64,000 nt of DNA from Coemansia sp. RSA 487. Its lineage: Eukaryota; Kickxellomycota; Kickxellomycetes; Kickxellales; Kickxellaceae. A model generated the notes under the pieces. That model was not told where the DNA came from, did not search any database, and was given only the letters and a program-made list of their open reading frames with translations. How positions within the stretch are numbered: the stretch's first letter is position 1; the number at the start of each line of letters is the position of its first letter. The stretch spans positions 26,404 through 90,403 of the forward strand of contig JANBRJ010000071.1 in NCBI GenBank assembly GCA_027577595.1. The letters are read 5' to 3'. Below, one piece after another: positions 41,075-52,328 of this stretch. A program made the position numbers and the translations under genes.

Positions 41075-41106
<32 letters not shown>

Positions 41107-41155
41107 AATGCCAAAGGCTGCAGCAGATCCAGACACTGCTAAATCATCATCCTAA
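40046..41155 (+). CDS. ECM31: Ketopantoate hydroxymethyltransferase
   Basis: A 369-aa enzyme adding a hydroxymethyl group to ketoisovalerate, the first step to pantothenate and coenzyme A. PanB motifs: VMTAYDYPTSVACERAG, VLVGDSLAMVALGHDDT (metal-binding Asp), VKLEAG and VVGHIGLTPQ. The first ~40 residues are basic and Ala/Ser-rich without acids, consistent with a mitochondrial presequence. The C-terminus carries a Ser run and a nine-Ala run coded by GCT repeats (about 41080-41106), then a Ser-rich end. An internal Met at residue 3 could be used instead of the first. Confidence 0.93.
41080..41106. repeat. (GCT)n repeat coding poly-Ala
   Basis: About nine GCT units near the 3' end of ECM31. 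Confidence 0.85.
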
Positions 41156-41827
41156 CCTAAGCATCTCCATTATGAATAGCTCTTTCGCTGAATGCAGACA
41201 ACATTGCTTTAATTGATACCAGTTCCTAATCAACAAAGGATATATTGAAAGCATGAGTATGATATCAGGCCAAGCGAAGCCCCAGGCGCTTAAATTAATT
41301 CCAACAGACAAAAGCCATTTTATGCAAGGGTTTTGATTTCTTTCACTCTGTATTTGGAATTTCACCTCTGTTCCCCTCTGTGCTGTGAAAATACAAAACG
41401 TGCAGAAACAGCAGCAGCAGCAGCAGCAGCATTTTCAGGGAAACGTCATCATTTTTCTTGCTCGCTGTCAGTCCGACAACAAGGTAAGAAACTCAGAAAG
41501 AGAGATTGCCGAGTCAGCTAGCTATCAAAAACAGAAGAATAGGCGAAATCCATTTTTCTATCTTGTCATGGATATCCATTATGCGCTTGCTATCGATGGA
41601 TAAGCGTCCGCTCAAGCACGGGATCAGCTAGATCCAGCAGTGAATGCGTGTGTGCAACCTTCTATATATTGCACGACATGCCATCCAAGCCTCAATCACT
41701 CTTCTTTCTCTTGTCTCTCCTTTTTCTTTCTCATCGCTATTAAATCATTTAACCTCTTGCCATATTATTAAACTTTGCGTATCTGATAAAGCTATACTCA
41801 CCTTTTTATTGAGCTCCAGCAAACATC
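41156..41827. other. GDB1 upstream region with CAG repeat
   Basis: 672 bases. A (CAG)n run of about eight units at 41405-41430 is non-coding here, and a TATATA-type element lies near 41663. No gene seen. Confidence 0.55.
41405..41430. repeat. (CAG)n microsatellite, non-coding
   Basis: About eight CAG units upstream of the glycogen debranching enzyme gene. Confidence 0.85.
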
Positions 41828-44800
41828 ATGCCACGTTTTGCAACGCCGGACCAGCCAAATGCTCCGCCATTTATGATATGGAACCTTGACCTCAACGAGG
41901 ATGGCACAACTCCCAGGGAAAAGTCCTTTATCCGCCTGCCCTCAGTGCTTACCCAGTCGTGCGCTATCCGCTTCCGTGTGCTAATCGGATCCACCGCTTC
42001 CATCGATACGGTGTTGCACACAAACTATCCGCTCGATGGCTCTGCATACGAGCGCACAAAGTTCCACACGAAGAGGTTCAATTTTAACAACCAGACCGAG
42101 CTGATCTGCGAGTTTCGTATCCAGCGGCCGGGTCCATATCAGTACTACATAAGTTACAAGAGCCTCGACACGAACAACGCTGCAGACAGCTGCGAGGACG
42201 TTGCCAGCGACAGAGACGTAGCCCCCACTGTCGAGCGCATCTACCGCGACTTCAAGCAGCACGCCACACCCATCTCGTACTTTCTGGTTGATCCGCAGCT
42301 GACGCTCGCTGGTCAACATCTGCCGCTGGACGGCATTGTTCTGCAGTCTGTCAGCCCAAAGTGGCTCGGACTTATGAACAGCTGGTCGCCCCACCTTGCT
42401 GCCAGCCACAAGACGGGATACAACATGCTTCACTTTATCCCGATGCAGCAGCGCGGCGGCTCCGACTCGCCATACTCGCTCTACAACCAGCTCGAGCTGT
42501 CAGATGATCTGTTTGACAAGAAACTGACTGCCAAACAGAAGAACGCAAAGCTCCGTGAGACGCTTCTCGAGATGACGCACAAGCGCCACCTTCTGTCTGT
42601 GACTGACATGGTTTGGAACCACACCGCATACAATTCTGATTGGCTCTCGAGCCACCCCGAGGCTGGATTCAACTTGGAAAACTCGCCACATCTACGCAGT
42701 GCATACGAGCTGGATAAGGCGCTGTCTGACTTTTCTTCCAACCTTATCGACTACGGACTTGATCGCATGGTAAACTCTGTTGAGGACGTAGAGAGGCTTA
42801 TGCAAGGAATGGACGAGTATGTTATCAACCCACTACGTCTCTGGGAGTTTTATGCTATTGACGTCGAGGCGGCTGTTAACGAAGTCAGCGATGCCTGGGA
42901 TGATGCGGCGGATGTGCACGTCGTCTCTTCCAAGGACCAGGAAGCCTTCGATTCACTGTCGGGCGATGCTCGCAATGAATGGCTGTGTGCGTATGCCATT
43001 GGCAACCGCCCACACACTCTTAGCAAACGTGGTGGTCGTACAATCGACCCACTTCGCACGGCAGCCATCCTCCGCATACTTCTGGGTGCCGAGGGCACTA
43101 AGGAAGATGCTCTTGAGCGACTGCGCAAGCTCCTGGACCTGATCAATCTGCCATACTATCGCGAGTATGACGCAGACGTTGCAGCAATCCACAAAAATAT
43201 CAGCGAGCGTGTAAAGTACGAGCGGCTAGACAGAGGCAGCTGGAAGTATGGCAAGCCCGTTGACAGCAAGTACCAGATCGTAGATCCTCTATTTACTACA
43301 GTGGAAGCGGCCGATCCGGGCTTCTCCGATGACTGTCTCCACCTTGCCAACAATGGCTGGATCTGGGGCGGCAATCCGCTGGACAACTTTGCCGGCCCCC
43401 AGTCCAAGGCTTATCTCCGGCGCGAGGTTATCGTTTGGGGCGACTGCGTCAAGCTCAACTACGGTAAGAGCCCTAGCGATAATCCCTGGTTGTGGGAGCA
43501 CATGCGTACATACACGCTTGATATGGCTCGCGCCTTCCATGGATTTCGCATCGACAACTGCCATAGCACACCAATCGAGCTTGCAGAGTACCTTTTAGAC
43601 GAGGCACGCAAGGTCAATCCAAACCTGTATGTGGTTGCTGAGCTGTTCACTGGGTCCGAGGACACAGATCGCATCTTTGTGCAGAGACTGGGGATAAACT
43701 CGCTGATCCGCGAGGCAATCCAGGCGTGGGACTCCAAGGAGATGTCCCGCCTGGCGCACAGATATGGCGGTCGTCCAATCGGCTCGCTTGCTGTGGACTG
43801 TCTTGGCGAGCCAGGGTTCTTCACCGACGACGAGCACGGTGGCTCCCGCGTCCACGGCATTGTTGCGCCTCTAAACGCGTCATTGCCGCATGCGATATTC
43901 TTTGACTGGACACACGACAACGAGTCGCCTGCTCAGAAACGCACTATGGAAGATGCGCTGCCAAACAGCGCAATAGTTTTGATGACAGCATGTGCTTCAG
44001 GGAGCAACCGCGGCTACGACGAGCTATATCCTAAGCATCTAAATATTGTCCATGAGCAGCGCCACTATGCTGTCTTAGACGACCCACTGAGTGTTGGCAT
44101 TGGCAAGGCCAAAGCCAAGCTGAACAAGCTGCATAGCGAGCTTGCGCAGTACCAGGAGGTGCATGTGCACCATGAGGGCGAGTATGTGACCATCCACCGT
44201 GTGCATCCGGTGACTCGCGAGGGCGTATTAATGGTTGCGCACTGTGCGTTCAATGGAGCATCGGAGCATGCGCCATTTGATAACCCAAAGCTCTATGGAA
44301 CATCAGTGACATCCGATTTTGCTTTCCGACTTTACTCGGCAGCTTCAAAATCAGGATCTGGAAATTATCAGAAGCAAGATGGTGATGGTATCTTGCATGG
44401 CCTTCCAAGTAGACTTGTCGAGCTCGACCCTCCAGTGATCCAGAAGCGCAGTGATGATCGCGGGCAGTACACAGAACTGCAGCTACCAGGAGGGTTTGGG
44501 CCTGGCAGCGTCCTTGTGGTTCGGACCAAGCTGGTGGGATTTAAGCCCAACCTCGACTGGAAGATCCGCACATGCGCCGACGAAGCGGTTTCTAAGCTTT
44601 CGTTGGGTGCGCTGAATGTAGCTCTGTACCGCTGTGACGCCGAGGAGCGTGATACCGTCGGAGATGGTGTCTACGACGTTCCTGGATTGGGGGCACTTAC
44701 GTATTGTGGGCTACAGGGCTGGTACACGCATCTGCGCCATATCATTCCAAATAACGACCTAGGACATCCACTCTGTGACCACCTGCGCCAAGGGTATTGG

Positions 44801-46555
44801 GCTCTAGACTACATAGCCCAGCGCTTACAAAAGTACAGCACATATTACCCGGACCTCGCACTGTTGGCGGCTTGGTTTGAGGAGCGATGGGACTTGGTCA
44901 AGAGCGTGCCAAACTTCCTCATGCCGCGTTACTTTGCGCTGACGGTACACACCGCATACCAGGCGTTGATCCGGCGTGCGCTAGAGCTCCTTCCCGGCCC
45001 TGTCGTTTCGAGCTCGCGCTTTACAATTCAGCTTGCACTGACATCTGTCCAGCTTCTTGGCCATGTAAAGAGCTCTAGTCTGCGTCCGCTAGACGCAAAC
45101 AAACTTGAGCTATCGATGAGCGCTGGGTTGCCGCATTTCTCCACGCACCATATGCGCAGTTGGGGAAGGGACGTGTTTATCGCATTGGATGGATTGCTCC
45201 TGACTACCGGCCGCTTTGACGATGCTCGCAGCCACATTTTGGCGTTTGGAAGTACGCTTAAGCACGGTCTCATCCCAAACCTGCTGGACTCTGGTCGCTA
45301 CCCACGGTATAATGCGCGCGATGCCACCTGGTTCTGGTTGCAAGCTGTGCAGACATACTGCAAAGCTAGCAAGGAAGGATTAAGCTTTTTGAAGGCACCT
45401 GTTGAGCGTCGCTTTCCAGACGGCGAGACGTTTGTCGAATGGGACAGCGACAGCGCATTTAGCAAATCGAACACTGTCGCTGAGCTGATCCACGAGATCA
45501 TGAGCCGACATGCTAGCGGGATCAACTTCCGCGAATGGAACGCTGGCCCAGCTCTTGATACAGAGATGCGCGACGAGGGATTTGACATCAAGATCGGCGT
45601 CGACTTTGAGAAAACAGGGTTTGTCAGCGGTGGTAGCAGTTGGAACTGCGGCACCTGGATGGACAAGATGGGGTCGTCGGAGAAGGCAGGCATAAAGGGC
45701 GTCCCAGCAACTCCTCGTGATGGTACGGCTATTGAGATTGTTGGATTACAAAAGTCGGCACTACGCTGGATCACGGTACTTTGCAAGAGTGGCAAGTTCC
45801 CGGCAGACAGCATTGTTGCTAGCGACGGATCTACGGTAATGTACTCAAAGTGGAACGAGCTTGTACAGCAGCAGTTCGAGAAGCACTTTTGGGTTCCTCT
45901 GGACGCAAGTAACGATGCAACCTACCATGTCAACCCAGCCGTGGTCAACCGCCGTGGTATATACCGCGACACATATGGGTCGTCGACTGAGTGGGCCGAC
46001 TACCAGTTCAGGCCGAATATTTCTGTGGCCATGGTCGTCGCGCCAGAACTATTTGATTTGGATCACGCCCTGGTCTGCCTTTACAAGATTGGCACGGTAC
46101 TTACCGGTCCTATGGGGATGCGCACGCTAGACCCAGCAGACATGCGCTACCGGCCCAACTACGACAACTCGGATGACTCGTCCGATCCGCTAGTGGCTCA
46201 TGGAATAAATTACCACCAGGGACCCGAGTGGCTCTGGCTTACAGGCTACTTCCTGCGTGCACAGCTGATGTTCTACCGCAAACTGGTTTCCAAGCGTTCA
46301 TCTCTCGGCCCCGAGTTGTCCCATGCGCTACGCACGGTGTATCACAACCTCCACGCAAACATGGTGAATCTGAAGCATCACATTTCCAACTCTAGCTATG
46401 CTGGTCTGCCCGAGTTGACCAACAAGGACGGCAGCCACTGCCGTGATTCATGCGATACACAGGCGTGGAGCAGCGGATGCATGCTGATGGCGTTGGATGA
46501 TATGATTCAGCTTGAGCGGGATGTGCACGAGACGCTAGCACATATTGCCGAATAG
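41828..46555 (+). CDS. GDB1: Glycogen debranching enzyme
   Basis: A 1575-aa bifunctional enzyme, the normal size for eukaryotic debranching enzymes: 4-alpha-glucanotransferase in the N-terminal half and amylo-1,6-glucosidase in the C-terminal half. In the GH13-type half, DMVWNHTAYNS, the nucleophile segment FRIDNCHSTP and VVAELFTGSED (acid/base Glu) are visible, plus FDWTHDNESPAQKR. In the glucosidase half, SWGRDVFIALDGLLL, the CGTWMDKMG motif and the C-terminal DTQAWSSGCMLMALD are visible. It is a single uninterrupted exon with a good start (ATCATGCCA). Confidence 0.97.
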   Translation: MPRFATPDQPNAPPFMIWNLDLNEDGTTPREKSFIRLPSVLTQSCAIRFRVLIGSTASIDTVLHTNYPLDGSAYERTKFHTKRFNFNNQTELICEFRIQRPGPYQYYISYKSLDTNNAADSCEDVASDRDVAPTVERIYRDFKQHATPISYFLVDPQLTLAGQHLPLDGIVLQSVSPKWLGLMNSWSPHLAASHKTGYNMLHFIPMQQRGGSDSPYSLYNQLELSDDLFDKKLTAKQKNAKLRETLLEMTHKRHLLSVTDMVWNHTAYNSDWLSSHPEAGFNLENSPHLRSAYELDKALSDFSSNLIDYGLDRMVNSVEDVERLMQGMDEYVINPLRLWEFYAIDVEAAVNEVSDAWDDAADVHVVSSKDQEAFDSLSGDARNEWLCAYAIGNRPHTLSKRGGRTIDPLRTAAILRILLGAEGTKEDALERLRKLLDLINLPYYREYDADVAAIHKNISERVKYERLDRGSWKYGKPVDSKYQIVDPLFTTVEAADPGFSDDCLHLANNGWIWGGNPLDNFAGPQSKAYLRREVIVWGDCVKLNYGKSPSDNPWLWEHMRTYTLDMARAFHGFRIDNCHSTPIELAEYLLDEARKVNPNLYVVAELFTGSEDTDRIFVQRLGINSLIREAIQAWDSKEMSRLAHRYGGRPIGSLAVDCLGEPGFFTDDEHGGSRVHGIVAPLNASLPHAIFFDWTHDNESPAQKRTMEDALPNSAIVLMTACASGSNRGYDELYPKHLNIVHEQRHYAVLDDPLSVGIGKAKAKLNKLHSELAQYQEVHVHHEGEYVTIHRVHPVTREGVLMVAHCAFNGASEHAPFDNPKLYGTSVTSDFAFRLYSAASKSGSGNYQKQDGDGILHGLPSRLVELDPPVIQKRSDDRGQYTELQLPGGFGPGSVLVVRTKLVGFKPNLDWKIRTCADEAVSKLSLGALNVALYRCDAEERDTVGDGVYDVPGLGALTYCGLQGWYTHLRHIIPNNDLGHPLCDHLRQGYWALDYIAQRLQKYSTYYPDLALLAAWFEERWDLVKSVPNFLMPRYFALTVHTAYQALIRRALELLPGPVVSSSRFTIQLALTSVQLLGHVKSSSLRPLDANKLELSMSAGLPHFSTHHMRSWGRDVFIALDGLLLTTGRFDDARSHILAFGSTLKHGLIPNLLDSGRYPRYNARDATWFWLQAVQTYCKASKEGLSFLKAPVERRFPDGETFVEWDSDSAFSKSNTVAELIHEIMSRHASGINFREWNAGPALDTEMRDEGFDIKIGVDFEKTGFVSGGSSWNCGTWMDKMGSSEKAGIKGVPATPRDGTAIEIVGLQKSALRWITVLCKSGKFPADSIVASDGSTVMYSKWNELVQQQFEKHFWVPLDASNDATYHVNPAVVNRRGIYRDTYGSSTEWADYQFRPNISVAMVVAPELFDLDHALVCLYKIGTVLTGPMGMRTLDPADMRYRPNYDNSDDSSDPLVAHGINYHQGPEWLWLTGYFLRAQLMFYRKLVSKRSSLGPELSHALRTVYHNLHANMVNLKHHISNSSYAGLPELTNKDGSHCRDSCDTQAWSSGCMLMALDDMIQLERDVHETLAHIAE

Positions 46556-47394
46556 ACGACTAGACTACAGTGGTGATGAGCCGATGTTTTTCCGTTTATA
46601 ATATATGAATCGTGTTTGAACCTGCAACACAGTGGCCAAAGTAGTCAATTGGCATAAAAGCGTCGCAAATGTTGTTTTTGATCGCGGTTCAGCAAAAAAT
46701 ACAGCAAGCTGCGTAGTTGCAAACAGTGGGGAACAGCGCAGACGCTACTGCGTTAAGCCAAAGACCAAGAAAGAGAGATAGAAAGTCCAAAGTAAACGAT
46801 CTGATAGTGCCTACATAGCACAACCACACAAAAATCACAACTTTATTTGTTAAAAGGTGCGATAAAGAAAGCAACGTCTGCAGAACACAGCTACAGAGCT
46901 AGCATCTGGTGGTGGATGGTGTACTGGCTAGAACAACTACTGGTGGGTCTCCATATGAGAAATAATAGCGATTAGCCAATGTCTATTCTATTTAGCCTTT
47001 TATAAAATAATAAGACAATGGCACATACGTGCTGTTTCTACAAACGCTACATGTTTATCATATCTCGGTGTCATACCACAGGTAAAAAGAAGCAATAGAT
47101 ATGTTGACAGTAAAATAGCATTGGCTCGCCACTATATTTGCACCTCCTCCTTTCTTTTCATTTCGTGTGAATTGTGATACTTTTGAGTAGGAATATGAGC
47201 TGGGTGACGTTTTGGTGGTTACTGCACGTGCATGCTTCCTAAAAGCAAAAAGAAATTTTGCAAAGGCACATGAATGCGACTACGTGTCACCACAACCCCA
47301 AGCGCTATAGTATTTTTCTTCTTTATTTGTCTTCAATTTTCGCATTATTAATAATTGTAGCAAGTAGCTAATACTTTCATAAGGGACTGGTGGG
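46556..47394. other. Intergenic, nothing recognised
   Basis: 839 A/T-rich bases between GDB1 and the SNARE gene. Only chance ORFs. Confidence 0.5.
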
Positions 47395-48045
47395 ATGACG
47401 AGCGAATACAACGCAGCGCAGCGTCTTCTGCACAAGATAAAACAGAACGTGAGCGACTTTGATCTTAGTGAGGGTGACAACAACAAGGCGGCTGTGCAGG
47501 GAGCAATTGCAGTGGATCTGCAGACGCTCGAAAAGCGCATAGGCGAATATCGGATCCTCGGACGGCAAGAGGGCAATGAGCGCAAGCGCAAAATGATGCT
47601 TGAGCGGGCAAGCGCGATGACTGATGAGCACTCCCAGTTGGGGCGGCGGTTTGAAAAGATGAAGCAGCTAAAGACCGAGCGGCAAGAGAACGCGCAGAAC
47701 AGAGCCGAGCTATTCCAGCGGAACCCAACGGCTGGAACCAGGGAACCGATGGATACGGCAATTGATATGGGTGTGCAAAACGAGGAAGCGTTCTGGGACC
47801 GCAGCGAGAATGCACTGGATGGATTTATTGCGCAAGGGCTGGCGTCGCTGGAAAGTCTGCGAGAACAGCGCGGGTTTCTGGATAATGCGCGCAGAAGGAT
47901 ATTGAATGCTGATAGTACGCTGGGATTGTCGCGCACGGTTATCACGTACATTAATAGAAGAACTACGCAGGATAAAATCATTTTGGTGGCTGGAATGGTG
48001 GCTACGTGCTTTGGGATCTATCTCATTATCCATTATCTTGGATAG
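47395..48045 (+). CDS. BOS1: v-SNARE of the ER-Golgi step (Bos1/membrin)
   Basis: A 216-aa tail-anchored Qb-SNARE. The N-terminal helical region (about 1-110) is followed by PMDTAIDMG, then the SNARE motif with ALDGFIAQGLASLESLREQR and LGLSRTVITYINRRTTQDK, and a C-terminal membrane anchor (IILVAGMVATCFGIYLIIHYL) ending near the last residue. The LGLSR...I.RR..QDK pattern is typical of Bos1/GOSR2. It would mediate fusion of ER-derived vesicles with the Golgi. Confidence 0.88.
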   Translation: MTSEYNAAQRLLHKIKQNVSDFDLSEGDNNKAAVQGAIAVDLQTLEKRIGEYRILGRQEGNERKRKMMLERASAMTDEHSQLGRRFEKMKQLKTERQENAQNRAELFQRNPTAGTREPMDTAIDMGVQNEEAFWDRSENALDGFIAQGLASLESLREQRGFLDNARRRILNADSTLGLSRTVITYINRRTTQDKIILVAGMVATCFGIYLIIHYLG

Positions 48046-49066
48046 GCCACAATAATATTATTTGTTTTACATCGTTGTTGCATATATTATCATTATCCTG
48101 ATGGTGGTAATTTCTAATATTATAAGCGCTGAAAAAAAAGCAAGGCAAGAGTGGGTTTATCAAATACAGCGAAATGAAGAGCAGTTTATGTGCATTGGAG
48201 CAGCGGAACATTCGGTCAGCATCTCTGGAGCTACTTTCTTTGCTATATATCAGCTTTCCAATAGACAAGAATCAGGCTGGTTTCAGGAAAGGTTCAAGTT
48301 GAAAGGAGAGAAGAGGGGAGGAAAGTATGTTCGGTGTTGGGGGAAGGGGGATTGGATGTGAGGAAGTAACAGGGTATCATCCACCTTTGTTATCATTTCG
48401 GGATTTGGCTCAGCATAAACCATCCAATCATGCATTGCATGGATTTCTGTGAGTGTGAATACCGAGCCAAAAATCACTATGGGCGCAAAATGCTCCCATT
48501 GTCGATCCCCATTTTGCAATGTTACTTTTCCGTTTTTGGAGATTTTGTTGTTGTTGGTCCCCTTTTCTTTCATATTTATTCATCCTCCCCAACGTTATCT
48601 TGCGGGATTAGGGTGGTTTGTGAGCATTGCAGAATGCAGAGAGCCGCAGAAACGCAATAGCAAGCGACAGAAAGGAAAGAAGCGGCGGAATGATGGACAA
48701 TAGAAGAAACGAGAATAAATGCAACTGGCTCCGTTGCATTTTCCACCTGTGCGTAAAACGTCAAAATGATATATACTAGACAGTAGGAAGGCAGCATGCG
48801 TCCAATTCTTGACCGAGTATAAAAGAAAAGAATTCTGGCACAAAAGACGACGGGATCCAGCGTTTACTCCATTACATTTTCCATCGCAGCCAACATCATT
48901 TTTCTTTAACATTTGTGCTTCTCTTTATTGCTGGAATATCAAAAAAAATCCTGGCTTCGTCTCAAGATATATATCTGCTTCATTAGTTAAATACTACATC
49001 TACCGAAATTACATTCAAGCTTGCGGCACTTCAAGTATATTTAATATAAATCCACTCAAGTGAAAA
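48046..49066. other. Upstream region of MET6
   Basis: About 1 kb with no gene. A TATA box lies at 48818-48825. I saw no Cbf1-type CACGTG site by eye. Confidence 0.5.
48818..48825 (+). promoter_or_regulatory. TATA box of MET6
   Basis: TATAAAAG, about 249 bases before the MET6 ATG. Confidence 0.45.
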
Positions 49067-51379
49067 ATGTCGTCAGTTAAGTCTACCATCCTTGGGTTCC
49101 CGCGTATGGGCTCTGACCGCCAGCTGAAGAAGCTCGTGGAGGGGTTCTGGGCCGGAAAGGTCACTGAGGCCGAGCTTGCTGAGGGCAGCAAGAAGCTCCG
49201 CGCCGAGCACTGGGCGCTCCAGGCATCATACGGGCTGACTGAGGTCCCCGTGGGCGACTTTTCCTACTACGATCAAGTACTCGACGCAGCGTTTGCTGTT
49301 GGTATCATCCCCAAGCGCTACCAGCAGCTCGACAGCACCGGAACGCAGGCGTACTTTGCCATGGCCCGCGGCCTACAGAACAAGAGCATCAACGTGGATG
49401 TGCCATCCCTTGAGATGAAGAAGTGGTTTGACACCAACTACCACTACATGGTTCCCGAGATTTCGGACAGCCAGACGTTTGTGCTGCACTCGACCAAGGT
49501 TGTTGATGAGTTCAACGAGGCAAAGGCACTTGGACACGCTGCTCGCCCCGTCGTGCTTGGGCCGGTGTCGCTTCTGGCGCTCAGCAAGGCCGCCAAGGGG
49601 TCGTCATCCAAGCCAATCAGCCATCTGGCCAGCCTCATCCCCGTCTACGTCGAGCTTTTCAACAAGCTTGCAGCAGCCGGCGCCAAGTGGATCCAGGTCG
49701 ACGAGCCTGTGCTTTCGCTCGACCTTGACGCTGCAGTGTATGAGCCAGCATTCTCGCAGGCTTACACTGAGCTGTCCAAGATTGCCGGCCTCAAGCTCCT
49801 CCTTACAAGCTACTTTGACCGCCTCGGAAGCAACCTGTCCTGGGCTGCGACGCTTCCGGTGCATGGTATCCATTTGGATCTCGTGCGCGGTGCTGCCGAT
49901 CTGGATGCGGCGCTCGAGAAGATCCCTGCTGACAAGGTCATCTCTGCTGGTCTCATCAACGGCCGCAACATCTGGAAGGCAAATCTTGAGAAGCAGCTTG
50001 CCGTCCTGCAAAAGATCGTGGATGCACGCAAGTCTGCTGCACCTGTTTGGGTCAACAGCTCATGCTCGCTGCTGCACTCGCCACACTCGCTCAAGCCCGA
50101 GGCCGGCCACCTTGACGAGGAGATGCTTGGCTGGCTGTCTTTTGCCGAGGAGAAGATTGAGGAGGTTGCCATCCTTGCGGCCGCTGCAGTTGACCGTACC
50201 TCGGTCGACTCCAAGCTCAAGAGCAACGCTGAGAAGGTCGCGAGCCGCCAGACATCCGCGCGCATTACTCGCCCTGCCGTGCAGCAGCGCCTGGCATCCC
50301 TGGACAGGACGTTCTACGAGCGCAAGGCGCCATTTGCTGAGCGCCAGAAGCTGCAGCGCACAGCTCTTAGCCTGCCGCTGTTCCCAACCACCACCATCGG
50401 ATCCTTCCCACAGACAACTGAGGTCCGCCGGGCTCGTGCGCAGTTCCGCAAGGGCGCCCTGAGCAAGGACGAGTACACGCAGTTCCTGGATTCCGAGACG
50501 CGCAAGTGCATCGAGTGGCAGAACGAGATTGGTCTGGACGTGCTTGTGCATGGCGAGTTCGAGCGCACTGACATGGTCGAGTTCTTTGGCGAGCACCTCG
50601 AGGGCTTTGTATTCACCAAGAAGGGCTGGGTGCAGTCGTATGGGTCGCGCTGCGTCAAGCCGCCCGTCATCTTTGGTGATGTGTCGCGTCCGCATGCGAT
50701 GACCGTTGACGTTGCGCGATTTGCGCAGGGATGCAGCAAGGACAAGCCCGTCAAGGGCATGCTTACCGGTCCCGTCACCATCCTGCAGTGGTCGTTTGTG
50801 CGCGACGACCAGCCGCGCTCGCAGACGGCTGGCCAGATTGCGCTGGCTATCCGCGATGAGGTCGTTGATCTCGAGGCTGCTGGCATCAAGGTCATTCAGG
50901 TAGATGAGCCTGCCATCCGCGAGGGCCTTCCCCTGCGCAAGGCTGACTACGACGCCTACCTTGCCTGGTCGGTCGATGTGTTCCGCCTGGCCACAACTGG
51001 CGTCACGAACGAGACCCAGGTGCACACGCACTTCTGCTACAGCGACTTTAACGAGATCTTCACCGCCATCAAGAGCCTCGACGCCGATGTCATCACTATC
51101 GAGAACTCCAAGTCCGACCTGAAGCTTCTCGGTGCGCTCGAGACCCACGGATATACCGCTGAGATTGGCCCCGGTCTCTACGATATCCACTCGCCGCGTG
51201 TGCCGTCCGTGGAGGAGATGGCGGCTCGTTTTGCTGCTCTGCAAAAGTACATCCCTGCTGAGAACCTGTGGGCCAACCCCGATTGCGGTCTGAAGACCCG
51301 TGGCTGGGCCGAGGTCAAGGAGTCTCTCGAAAACCTTGTTGCTGTTGCTGTTTCTGCTCGCAAGAGCCATACCGCCTAA
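49067..51379 (+). CDS. MET6: Cobalamin-independent methionine synthase
   Basis: A 770-aa MetE-type enzyme that transfers a methyl group from methyl-tetrahydrofolate polyglutamate to homocysteine. The N-terminal barrel starts LGFPRMGSDRQLKK. The catalytic C-terminal barrel has TIGSFPQT, VHGEFERTDMVEFFG and the zinc site HTHFCYSDF, with the last zinc cysteine in NPDCGLKTR. Codon use is strongly biased toward C-ending codons and the gene has no intron, consistent with high expression. Confidence 0.97.
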   Translation: MSSVKSTILGFPRMGSDRQLKKLVEGFWAGKVTEAELAEGSKKLRAEHWALQASYGLTEVPVGDFSYYDQVLDAAFAVGIIPKRYQQLDSTGTQAYFAMARGLQNKSINVDVPSLEMKKWFDTNYHYMVPEISDSQTFVLHSTKVVDEFNEAKALGHAARPVVLGPVSLLALSKAAKGSSSKPISHLASLIPVYVELFNKLAAAGAKWIQVDEPVLSLDLDAAVYEPAFSQAYTELSKIAGLKLLLTSYFDRLGSNLSWAATLPVHGIHLDLVRGAADLDAALEKIPADKVISAGLINGRNIWKANLEKQLAVLQKIVDARKSAAPVWVNSSCSLLHSPHSLKPEAGHLDEEMLGWLSFAEEKIEEVAILAAAAVDRTSVDSKLKSNAEKVASRQTSARITRPAVQQRLASLDRTFYERKAPFAERQKLQRTALSLPLFPTTTIGSFPQTTEVRRARAQFRKGALSKDEYTQFLDSETRKCIEWQNEIGLDVLVHGEFERTDMVEFFGEHLEGFVFTKKGWVQSYGSRCVKPPVIFGDVSRPHAMTVDVARFAQGCSKDKPVKGMLTGPVTILQWSFVRDDQPRSQTAGQIALAIRDEVVDLEAAGIKVIQVDEPAIREGLPLRKADYDAYLAWSVDVFRLATTGVTNETQVHTHFCYSDFNEIFTAIKSLDADVITIENSKSDLKLLGALETHGYTAEIGPGLYDIHSPRVPSVEEMAARFAALQKYIPAENLWANPDCGLKTRGWAEVKESLENLVAVAVSARKSHTA

Positions 51380-52328
51380 TCATTTATTTAATTTTCTAAT
51401 TTCTATTTGATACGACTGGGATCTGTAATCTAAAAGCCATCGTTTACATTTCAATTTGATTACTTTTGTGAATGTTGAGCTTTTTGGGCTGCATCATTGA
51501 AGTGTTGCACAAAGAAAAAAGTGGATGCTATTCGTTTTTTTTTTTTTCGGAAACCTTCTATTATTGCTAGTTTCTTGTGCATCTTGACACAAGAAGCAAG
51601 TTGTACCTAAACCATTGTGCTGAACGCATTGCGCTTTTTCTTGCCTCTTTGCTGCGCACTCAGGAAACAAGCATAAATAATGTTGCACAATAGCTATCTT
51701 GTGACACAGACATGGTTAACATTTCCTCATCTTCTTCATGCTTCTTTTTCTGCAAGAGATTAGAGGATGCGGAAAATACCCTCAATGTAAACAGAGCCTG
51801 CGATGTATGCGCATAAAATGACACAACTCAAGCCATGCGTTACAAACCCCGTGCGTTTGTCGCTAACATTCGGTTACTCTATGGTTAATTTCAAAAAGCA
51901 GGTTGCCTGTGTCCATTGGCTTGACGTGAAAACAAGCCAATCCGACAACTCAGAGGAGTCCCTTTTTTGAGCACCCAAAGCAAACAACAAAAGGTTGGCC
52001 ACAAAAGGAAATCTCAACCAGCCAGAAGAGAATAAACCTGCTCGATGATGCAGTTGCGAAATTTTCGACTCACGCTCGCCGCCGATCTTTCGCATTTGTT
52101 TTCTTCTTATTTTTGCTTTGTGGTAAATAAAAGACGCACTGCTTTCCCAAAAGACGAACAAACTGCCGGTTCCCTCTTTCTTCTTCGCTCTTTTTTATAC
52201 TGCAAGCTAAATCTCCCCTCCTTCCCCACCCCCCACACATATTCCCTTCTCTTTTCTTTTCTTTTTCTTGTCGTATTTCTCCTGATCGTGCGCTTAAGCT
52301 CTTTCTGTGTCATATCGCTGTTGTAGTC
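51380..52328. other. Upstream region of the CSC1-like gene
   Basis: 949 bases with no gene. A C/T-rich stretch of about 100 bases lies just before the ATG, probably the leader. Confidence 0.55.

Noticed and set aside
50060-51370. 436-codon ORF opposite MET6
   Set aside because: Antisense shadow caused by the C-ending codon bias of MET6.
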